This document shows, piece by piece, positions 5,805 through 9,440 of a stretch of 9,440 nt of DNA. Made by a program: the position numbers and the translations under genes. The stretch's first letter is position 1, and the number at the start of each line of letters is the position of its first letter. Below the pieces are notes generated by a model. It had not been told where the DNA came from. It was given only the letters and a program-made list of their open reading frames with translations, and made no database searches. Source of the stretch: an uncultured Clostridia bacterium. Its GTDB lineage: Bacteria > Bacillota > Clostridia > UMGS1883. The stretch is taken from positions 1 to 9,440 of the forward strand of contig CANQKL010000056.1 in NCBI GenBank assembly GCA_947624455.1, written 5' to 3'.

Positions 5805-5828
5805 ATAAGCAACAGTCCTACACAAAAC

Positions 5829-5847
5829 AAAGCCGGACAGCGGCTTT
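5829..5847 (-). terminator. Terminator hairpin ahead of the promoter cassette
   Basis: AAAGCCG and CGGCTTT form a 7-bp stem around CTGTC, followed on the minus strand by GTTTTGTG. It implies leftward transcription arriving from 5850-6200, although no convincing gene is seen there. Confidence 0.5.
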
Positions 5848-6189
5848 ATTACCATACAGCGGGAATTGAAAGTGCATATTCAAAAAAGGTCAGGCCCTTG
5901 ACCCCATAGGTCAGAGCGGGGGCGCGTTTCGGGAGAACACAAACTGATTGCACGAAATTTATTTTCTCTGACGAATTTTCCTCCCGGCAAAAAAACACGG
6001 CAAACACGAATGAAAACGGCAGAAACAGGGAAATTTAATGCAAGTTTCAAGTAAAAATCGTATATATGTAATGAGTTTAGCTGTATTTACGCTGAAATCG
6101 CTTTGATTTATGCAAAAACAAGCTAAAATTCATATAAAACAGCAACAAATATATGTAATTAGCATTGATTTGCACCGTTTCTGTACAGA
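5848..6189. other. Gene-free block, possible replication or transfer origin
   Basis: No credible gene on either strand. A GC-rich islet at 5888-5935 has alternating GGTCA / TTGACC / GGTCA words (5888, 5898, 5909) that can pair either way, then GGGGGCGCGTTTCGGG. The rest is AT-rich, with an 11-bp direct repeat ATATATGTAAT at 6062 and 6149. A short minus-strand frame (GTG near 5954 to TAA near 5849) has no ribosome site at usable distance. In an element with a resolvase and a rep-like position upstream, this is the best origin candidate, by inference only. Confidence 0.35.
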
Positions 6190-6218
6190 TTTTCAAATTT
6201 TTTGAAAAAATTTGAAAA
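6190..6218. repeat. Perfect 29-bp palindrome upstream of the operon promoter
   Basis: TTTTCAAATTTTTT, G, AAAAAATTTGAAAA: perfect 14-bp arms around one base, ending seven bases before the -35 at 6225. Its position suits an activator or repressor operator. The HTH protein encoded just downstream is an obvious candidate ligand. Confidence 0.65.
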
Positions 6219-6224
6219 AAACTC

Positions 6225-6252
6225 TTGACAATATATATATATATAATAGTAT
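6225..6252 (+). promoter_or_regulatory. Operon promoter with an (AT)7 spacer
   Basis: TTGACA at 6225-6230. At the usual distance the best -10 is TAGTAT (6247-6252, 16-base spacer). A perfect TATAAT at 6242-6247 is only 11 bases from the -35. The spacer is a run of seven AT units (6231-6244), so strand slippage would change the spacing. Confidence 0.55.
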
Positions 6253-6289
6253 GTAGGATTTTTTGTGCACCTTGCACAAAGACCTACAT
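6251..6289. promoter_or_regulatory. Dyad operator or leader hairpin before the operon
   Basis: Inner arms TTTGTGCA (6262-6269) and TGCACAAA (6273-6280) flank CCT. Outer arms ATGTAGG (6251-6257) and CCTACAT (6283-6289) extend the symmetry. It overlaps the -10 and start region, the classical place for a repressor operator. The inner part would also form a hairpin at the 5' end of the RNA. Confidence 0.6.
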
Positions 6290-6313
6290 TTTATATTTTG
6301 GGAGGTAAAAAAG

Positions 6314-6508
6314 ATGAGAATTACTATCGACACAGAAAGGGAAAGAATTATTGTATCTGACAGCTTTTTCAATCAGATTGACAAGATGAACAAGGTGTTG
6401 TCGGAAAACGGAACTGACAAAAAGATTGATTATGTGCAATACATAAAAGACGCTTTTAACAAAGCGATTGAAAATGCACCTATTCGTAAAAGTGACCTTA
6501 AAAGATAA
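6314..6508 (+). CDS. 64-aa uncharacterised protein, first gene of a coupled operon
   Basis: GGGAGG ends eight bases before ATG 6314, which is preferred over an upstream in-frame ATG. The 64-residue product starts with a beta-like strand (MRITIDTERERIIVSD), followed by amphipathic helices (FFNQIDKMNKVLSE and YVQYIKDAFNKAIENAPI) and a basic tail (KSDLKR). The size and the strand-then-helices order recall small ribbon-helix-helix regulators, but I cannot confirm this. Its TAA overlaps the ATG of the HTH gene by one base (TAATG), so the two are translationally coupled. A palindrome and a dyad flank the promoter, suggesting autoregulation. Confidence 0.7.
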   Translation: MRITIDTERERIIVSDSFFNQIDKMNKVLSENGTDKKIDYVQYIKDAFNKAIENAPIRKSDLKR

Positions 6509-6690
6509 TGGCAAAGGGAACACGCGTAACACAGAAAGAAAAAGAAAAGATGTGGCAGCTATATCAACAGATAGGCTCATTTAAGGAGGTGGCAAGGAAA
6601 ATGAGCCGCTGTCCCGCTACAATTTCAAAATATGTTGTGGAATATGAAGCGGCTATACGTGCGGCGGGTACTATTTTAAATCAAATGTAG
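6508..6690 (+). CDS. Helix-turn-helix protein, 60 aa (91 aa if TAG is read through)
   Basis: The product has a homeodomain-like helix-turn-helix at about residues 10-43 (KEKEKMWQLYQQIGS, then FKEVARKMSRCPATISKYV), similar to the DNA-binding ends of resolvases and transposases. It probably binds DNA, perhaps the palindromes at the operon promoter. It starts within the TAATG overlap with the upstream gene. At codon 61 there is a TAG (6688-6690). If that and a second TAG at codon 79 (6742-6744) are read as sense, the frame continues to a TAA at 6781-6783. That TAA overlaps the next ATG in a second TAATG junction. Otherwise the gene ends here, with a 92-bp gap to the next gene. Confidence 0.65.
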   Translation: MAKGTRVTQKEKEKMWQLYQQIGSFKEVARKMSRCPATISKYVVEYEAAIRAAGTILNQM

Positions 6691-6782
6691 CATAGCACAC
6701 CCGATATTGTAAAGCATACGTTTACAGAGGTTGTGCGGGCATAGAAACGATATAATAATTTAAGAATGGAGGCATACGCCTA

Positions 6783-7721
6783 ATGCCACAGGTTATAGTA
6801 ATTGCTTTAGGAATTATACTTGCACTAATACTCTTCCCAATTATACTTGCTCTCCTCGGTCCGGCCGCTTTAATTTTAATCACGGTGGTTGTACCTCTTA
6901 TCTGTATTGCTTTACTTGCTTTTTTTATTGTACATTGTATTAAGGTTTTTAAGATACGCAATAACGATGATTATAAATTGGCTGTCGTATTGATTGATGC
7001 ACTGTATGAGTTGGCTCAAGAGCCCGGCTTTTTCAGATGCATAGGTCGGTATAGTGAAAAATCTATTATAAGGGGAGTATTAACCAAACCTGACACGTCT
7101 GACAAGTCTGACCGTGAAAAAACAATGTTTTTGTTCTTGGATTTAAAAAGGAGCTTGGTCCAAAAGACAGGAGATGCGGAAGCCGCAGCTAAAGCCGATG
7201 AATATTATAAAGAGATACGTGATTGCTATTCTCGGCTAAAAAATCCTTCGCCGGAAAATTCAGCAAATACGGCGCATGAGGACGAGCGCTTTGCCGAGGA
7301 AAAAAAGGCTGTAAAGGAAAAGAAAATAAAGCGCATTATTACCCCCGTAGCTATTGCCGTTGTTATTGCATTTGTTGTAACCGTTGTTCCCGGAATATAT
7401 AATAGAGTGAAAATGGAGCCTTATTTGCCCTATGTAGGTCATTATGAGTATAAGGGATGTCACTTTAATTCCGACTTCAGAGTAAAGAACGGCACGGTAT
7501 ATTGGACACCAAGTGACAGCAATCTTTTTTACAATAACGGTCATATATATACGTCGTGGAGCAGCGGCAGCGAATTATTGATGACGAAAGAAATGATAAT
7601 GTCAAATTCCATGGAAGCTACCGAGGCGGTATATGTAAGTCACGAATATGTCATTTACAAATTTGAGAATGGAAATATAACTGTAAATGGAACAGTGGTA
7701 TTTAAGCGCGTGGAAGAATAG
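6783..7721 (+). CDS. Uncharacterised membrane protein with three membrane segments, 312 aa
   Basis: GGAGG lies ten bases before ATG 6783. Residues 3-25 and 28-53 are two adjacent hydrophobic segments. Residues 62-183 are soluble and charged, with a helical stretch rich in Ala, Glu and Lys (KTGDAEAAAKADEYYKEIRD; FAEEKKAVKEKKIK). Residues 185-205 form a third membrane segment. Residues 209-312 look beta-rich, with many Tyr and Trp, and are probably outside the cell. No enzyme motif is recognised. As the last gene of a promoter-terminator unit with two likely regulators, it could be cargo such as a superinfection-exclusion or envelope protein; this is inference. It ends in TAG followed closely by an intrinsic terminator. 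Confidence 0.75.
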   Translation: MPQVIVIALGIILALILFPIILALLGPAALILITVVVPLICIALLAFFIVHCIKVFKIRNNDDYKLAVVLIDALYELAQEPGFFRCIGRYSEKSIIRGVLTKPDTSDKSDREKTMFLFLDLKRSLVQKTGDAEAAAKADEYYKEIRDCYSRLKNPSPENSANTAHEDERFAEEKKAVKEKKIKRIITPVAIAVVIAFVVTVVPGIYNRVKMEPYLPYVGHYEYKGCHFNSDFRVKNGTVYWTPSDSNLFYNNGHIYTSWSSGSELLMTKEMIMSNSMEATEAVYVSHEYVIYKFENGNITVNGTVVFKRVEE

Positions 7722-7766
7722 GGGATAATTCGACGCATAGAAAAAATTAATAACTACATATCACAT

Positions 7767-7794
7767 GGCGGGAGCAATCCCGCCTTTTTCTTTT
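7767..7794 (+). terminator. Terminator of the membrane-protein operon
   Basis: GGCGGG (7767-7772), AGCAAT, CCCGCC (7779-7784), then TTTTTCTTTT. A textbook intrinsic terminator starting 45 bases after the TAG stop. Confidence 0.9.
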
Positions 7795-7801
7795 GTGTCA
7801 A

Positions 7802-7885
7802 TAGGGTATACCCTAACGACATATTGAAACGGAAAAGATTTTTGTGTCACATAAGTGTGTTTTGGCATTTTGAAATATTTCAAAA
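7802..7885. promoter_or_regulatory. Paired palindromes upstream of the recombinase promoter
   Basis: TAGGGTATACCCTA (7802-7815) is a perfect 14-bp palindrome and TTTTGAAATATTTCAAAA (7868-7885) a perfect 18-bp one; the latter ends 15 bases before the -35 at 7901. The words ATACCCTAACGACATA (7808) and ATACCCTATTGACATA (7893) are near-identical, so the -35 region is itself a partial duplicate. These may be operators, or recombinase-binding subsites of a res-like site. Confidence 0.5.
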
Positions 7886-7900
7886 ATTTTAAATACCCTA

Positions 7901-7929
7901 TTGACATACTTTGAGTTTTGTGGTATAAT
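7901..7929 (+). promoter_or_regulatory. Consensus promoter of the serine recombinase
   Basis: TTGACA (7901-7906), 17 bases, TATAAT (7924-7929), with TGG directly before the -10 (extended -10). The match is perfect to both hexamers, so transcription should be strong unless repressed. Confidence 0.85.
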
Positions 7930-8054
7930 ATTCTCGTGAATTTGCTCCGCAAATTCTAAAAGCTTCGCTTTTTGCGTCCCTTCGGGCCGCACTCGATATT
8001 GACGGCTTCGCAAAAATGCCCTTGCAAGCAAGCATTTTTGCTCATGGTATAATA
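7921..8054 (+). repeat. Structured leader bounded by a 10-bp direct repeat
   Basis: TGGTATAATA occurs at 7921-7930 and again at 8045-8054. The 114 bp between hold three hairpins: GAATTTGC/GCAAATTC (7938-7956), AAAAGC/GCTTTT (7958-7972) and GCAAAAATGC/GCATTTTTGC (8010-8041). The second repeat gives an extended -10 without a good -35. Removing one repeat plus the insert would leave the consensus promoter directly ahead of the recombinase, so the block looks inserted. Confidence 0.55.
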
Positions 8055-8085
8055 ATTACAGAACAAGAGAAAGGGAGTGGCACAA

Positions 8086-8646
8086 ATGAGAGTTGGTTAT
8101 GTACGTTGCTCCACCATAGAACAGAACGAGGCGCGGCAACTGAAAATGATGGAGGAACAGCGGGCCGAAAAGCTGTTTATTGACAAGGCCAGCGGCAAGA
8201 ACACAGACCGCAAGGAGTTTAAAGAAATGATGAGCTTTATCCGGGCCGGGGACGTTGTTATTGTTGAAAGCATTTCCCGTATTGCCCGCAACACACGCGA
8301 CTTACTTTCTATCGTTTCAGACTTGACAGAAAAGCAAGTGGAATTTATCAGTCTGAAAGAGAACATTGACACCACCACCCCGCAAGGACGTTTTATGTTG
8401 ACAGTGTTCGGCGCACTTGCCGAATTGGAGCGGGAAAACATTTTGGAACGACAGCGGGAGGGCATAGCGATTGCCAAAGACGCGGGGAAGTACACGGGCC
8501 GCAAGCCCATAGACCTTGACGCGGAACAGTTCAAAAGCACTTGCGCCCGGTGGAGAGCCGGAGAGATAACGGCAACTGCCGCCATGCAAGAAGTAGGACT
8601 AAAGCCGAATACATTCTATCGGAGGGTAAAAGAAATGGGCCTGTAA
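8086..8646 (+). CDS. Small serine recombinase (resolvase/invertase family), 186 aa
   Basis: The catalytic domain carries YVRCSTIEQ at residues 5-13, with nucleophile Ser9 and Arg7. SISRIARNTRDLL at 62-74 supplies Arg65 and Arg68. The long E-helix region is FGALAELERENILERQREGI. The C-terminal helix-turn-helix is ITATAAMQEVGLKPNTFYRRV. Length and order match gamma-delta resolvase-type enzymes, which resolve plasmid multimers or invert DNA through a 5'-phosphoserine link. ATG 8086 is chosen because GGGAG lies eight bases upstream; the earlier GTG at 8077 overlaps that ribosome site. In this element, a resolvase for the circular form is the likeliest job, with res sites perhaps in the palindromic leader; an invertase role is possible. 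Confidence 0.93.
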   Translation: MRVGYVRCSTIEQNEARQLKMMEEQRAEKLFIDKASGKNTDRKEFKEMMSFIRAGDVVIVESISRIARNTRDLLSIVSDLTEKQVEFISLKENIDTTTPQGRFMLTVFGALAELERENILERQREGIAIAKDAGKYTGRKPIDLDAEQFKSTCARWRAGEITATAAMQEVGLKPNTFYRRVKEMGL

Positions 8647-8686
8647 AAAGGCCCATTGATAAAATAAAAAAGTGCCATAAAAAGTG

Positions 8687-8715
8687 TTGACTTTTCAGCC
8701 ATTTTGTGGTATTAT
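8687..8715 (+). promoter_or_regulatory. Outward-facing promoter at the right end of the element
   Basis: TTGACT (8687-8692), 17 bases, TATTAT (8710-8715), overlapping TATAAT at 8713. No credible gene follows inside the element, and no T-tailed terminator lies between it and the right repeat. It therefore points at tRNA-Pro(UGG). Confidence 0.7.
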
Positions 8716-8838
8716 AATTACATCAAAATCATTCGCATAAGGCACAGAAACTTCAAGACAAAAGGGACGTATGATGGGACAAAAATCCCGTTATTTCAGT
8801 GGTTTCCCCGGACCGGAGCCGCGAAGCGGCGTGAGGTC

Positions 8839-8886
8839 TGAATGGGGTTCAAGAGGCCGGGAGTTCAAGTCTCCCCACTCAGACCA
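8839..8886 (+). repeat. Right attachment site (displaced tRNA-Pro 3' half)
   Basis: A 48-bp exact copy of 2691-2738. It lacks the D arm and the acceptor 5' strand, so it cannot be a functional tRNA. It is followed by the chromosomal hairpin type, which identifies it as the original 3' end displaced by integration. Confidence 0.9.
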
Positions 8887-8887
8887 C

Positions 8888-8922
8888 GAAACGGCTTGGA
8901 GCGCAGGCTTCAGGCCGTTTTC
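8888..8922 (+). other. Hairpin after the displaced tRNA-Pro end
   Basis: AAACGGCTTGGAGC and GCTTCAGGCCGTTT pair around GCAG, closely matching the hairpin after tRNA-Pro(UGG) with G-U substitutions that keep the stem. There is no T run beyond the stem, so it may aid processing of a polycistronic tRNA transcript rather than terminate it. Confidence 0.6.
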
Positions 8923-8934
8923 AGTAAAATATTT

Positions 8935-9010
8935 CGAGGTGTAGCGCAGTTGGTAGCGTACCTGCTTTGGGAGCAGGGGGCCGCGAGTTCGAGTCTCGCC
9001 ACTTCGACCA
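8935..9010 (+). tRNA. tRNA-Pro, anticodon TGG
   Basis: Acceptor CGAGGTG/CACTTCG, D stem GCGC/GCGT, anticodon stem CCTGC/GCAGG with loop TTTGGGA (anticodon TGG), T arm GCGAG-TTCGAGT-CTCGC, discriminator A and encoded CCA. It reads CCA and CCG and, by wobble, other Pro codons, so it is likely essential. No promoter of its own is seen in the short spacer after the right attachment site. Confidence 0.95.
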
Positions 9011-9046
9011 GAAAACGGCTTGAAGCGCAGGCTTCAGGCCGTTTTC
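9011..9046 (+). terminator. 16-bp hairpin after tRNA-Pro(UGG)
   Basis: GAAAACGGC and GCCGTTTTC plus TTGAAGC and GCTTCAG form an almost perfect 16-bp stem with loop GCAG. The tail AATAAAAG lacks a T run, so termination efficiency is uncertain. It repeats the hairpin at 8888-8922, marking a tandemly duplicated tRNA unit. Confidence 0.5.
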
Positions 9047-9058
9047 AATAAAAGATTT

Positions 9059-9105
9059 CGAGACGAGGCGCAGTTATAGCGTGCCTACGAAGTTCGGGAG
9101 TGCGG
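9059..9105 (+). pseudogene. Degenerate tRNA-Pro-like 5' half
   Basis: The start TTTCGAG and the D-arm GCGCAGTT-ATAGCGTGCCT line up with tRNA-Pro(UGG), with one base lost. The anticodon arm no longer pairs and there is no T arm or CCA. It appears to be a decayed third unit of the tRNA-Pro array. Confidence 0.45.
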
Positions 9106-9148
9106 TATTGGCGTTTTCACCGCGTCCGGTCGTGAATCAAACTTTAGC

Positions 9149-9440
9149 CTACAATATTTTTTCCATGCCTATTTTTTGAGGCACAAGGCCCCTGCTCTGA
9201 TAAAAGGCCATGGCGTTGGGATTACAGGCCCAGACGTTGAGGGTCACGTTATAGCAGCCGATGCTCCTGGCATAGTCCAGGACATAGTCATAGAGGGCGC
9301 TGCCCACATGGCGGCCCCGGGAGTTCTCGTCCACGCACAGGTCGTCTATGTACAGGGTCTTGATGTCGGTGAGGATGTTATCGTTGAGATACTGCTTGAG
9401 TACGCAGAAGGCATAGCCCGCCACAAAGCCGTTCTCATCC
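9149..9440 (-). CDS. GNAT-family N-acetyltransferase (3' part; 5' end beyond the right edge)
   Basis: The minus-strand frame is open to the window edge, so the start is outside. The visible C-terminal 97 residues contain the GNAT acetyl-CoA-binding motif, LYIDDLCVDENSRGRHVG followed by SALYDYVLDYARSIGC, where RGRHVG is the pyrophosphate-binding loop. The later ANPxAxxFY-like element is present as ACNPNAMAFYQSRGL. These enzymes transfer an acetyl group from acetyl-CoA to an amine; the substrate cannot be told from this part. The gene ends in TAG, showing that the chromosome uses TAG as a normal stop. It converges on the tRNA array. Confidence 0.88.
   Translation of the reverse strand, partial: DENGFVAGYAFCVLKQYLNDNILTDIKTLYIDDLCVDENSRGRHVGSALYDYVLDYARSIGCYNVTLNVWACNPNAMAFYQSRGLVPQKIGMEKIL

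Larger units (their letters stand above)
5645..5817 (-). repeat. Tandem duplication of an ~80-bp promoter and leader cassette
   Basis: Copies at 5645-5726 and 5738-5817 are direct repeats with scattered differences. Each runs from ATAACT to ACAGTC. Each holds, on the minus strand, a -10 TATAAT, the TAATTATAGAAAGTGAGA leader and an A/GAGGAGTTGAG ribosome-like site. Only copy 1 abuts the amber-interrupted gene. The copies have diverged, so the duplication is not recent. Confidence 0.8.
2691..8886 (+). mobile_element. Integrative element in tRNA-Pro(GGG), about 6.2 kb
   Basis: Bounded by the 48-bp direct repeats, with a full tyrosine integrase starting 105 bases inside the left repeat and pointing inward, the usual layout for tRNA-targeting elements. 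Contents: integrase, 51-aa gene, minus-strand small gene pair, amber-interrupted 352-codon gene, repeat-rich gene-free block, three-gene plus-strand operon, and serine recombinase. No relaxase, coupling protein, capsid, portal or terminase gene is present. It is thus not a self-transmissible conjugative element or a complete phage. An integrated plasmid with a resolvase, or a satellite mobilised by another element, fits best. That identity is inference; the boundaries are seen directly. Confidence 0.88.

Noticed and set aside
6077..6277. A 66-codon minus-strand frame in the AT-rich block
   Set aside because: Low-complexity Ile, Phe and Tyr content from AT-rich DNA, overlapping the palindrome and the operon promoter, with no ribosome site.
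8097..8589. Long minus-strand frames opposite the serine recombinase
   Set aside because: They are shadows of a gene with a full set of catalytic motifs.
2691..8886. Element-wide use of a TAG-is-Gln genetic code
   Set aside because: The 312-aa gene stops at TAG just ahead of a terminator, and no CUA-anticodon tRNA was found in the window. The TAG signal is therefore reported for individual genes only.
8771..8949. A frame starting with tandem ATG codons after the outward promoter and running across the right attachment site
   Set aside because: It reads through the tRNA remnant and its hairpin into the next tRNA gene, with only a weak ribosome site. A chance frame is much more likely than a protein.
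1..9440. CRISPR array
   Set aside because: No regularly spaced identical short repeats with unique spacers were found; all repeats are single pairs or tandem duplications.

Overview
The window looks like a low-to-mid GC Gram-positive chromosome, most likely a gut-type Clostridia. The reasons are strong AGGAGG ribosome sites, consensus TTGACA/TATAAT promoters, GTG starts, T-tailed intrinsic terminators and the gene content. A small integrated mobile element sits inside it. Family calls come from motifs read by eye; no database search was possible.

Left chromosomal flank (1-2661), all genes on the minus strand: the start of pyrB (aspartate carbamoyltransferase), a small P-loop nucleotide-kinase-like gene, a LUD-domain protein, and a J-domain-like protein lacking the HPD motif. 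Between the last two is what looks like an independent ~75-nt small-RNA gene with its own promoter, an anti-Shine-Dalgarno stretch and a U-tailed terminator. A consensus promoter at 2592 then drives tRNA-Pro(GGG).

Mobile element (2691-8886): a perfect 48-bp direct repeat of the tRNA-Pro 3' half bounds about 6.2 kb. The left copy completes an intact tRNA and the right copy is a remnant, so the element entered the tRNA gene and restored it. It carries a complete tyrosine integrase beside the left end, a 51-aa gene, a minus-strand pair of small genes (104 and 45 aa), and a 352-codon minus-strand frame broken only by TAG codons. It also has a ~670-bp gene-free block rich in repeats and palindromes, a tightly coupled plus-strand operon (64-aa protein, HTH protein, three-segment membrane protein) and a small serine recombinase. 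No relaxase, capsid or terminase gene is seen. It resembles an integrative plasmid or cryptic integrative element.

Right flank (8887-9440): the displaced hairpin of the original tRNA, an intact tRNA-Pro(UGG), a degenerate tRNA remnant and the 3' part of a GNAT acetyltransferase gene. Integration has cut tRNA-Pro(UGG) off from the promoter at 2592. An outward-facing promoter at the element's right end (8687-8715) probably replaces it.

The most unusual signal is the amber-only gene at 4586-5644: seven in-frame TAG codons, no internal TAA or TGA, no frameshift, and a TGA terminator. Reading TAG as sense also extends the HTH gene by two further TAGs to a TAA that overlaps the next ATG. This fits recoding (TAG as Gln) or descent from a recoded replicon. 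Against current recoding, the membrane-protein gene ends at a TAG 45 bases before its terminator, and no CUA-anticodon suppressor tRNA is visible.
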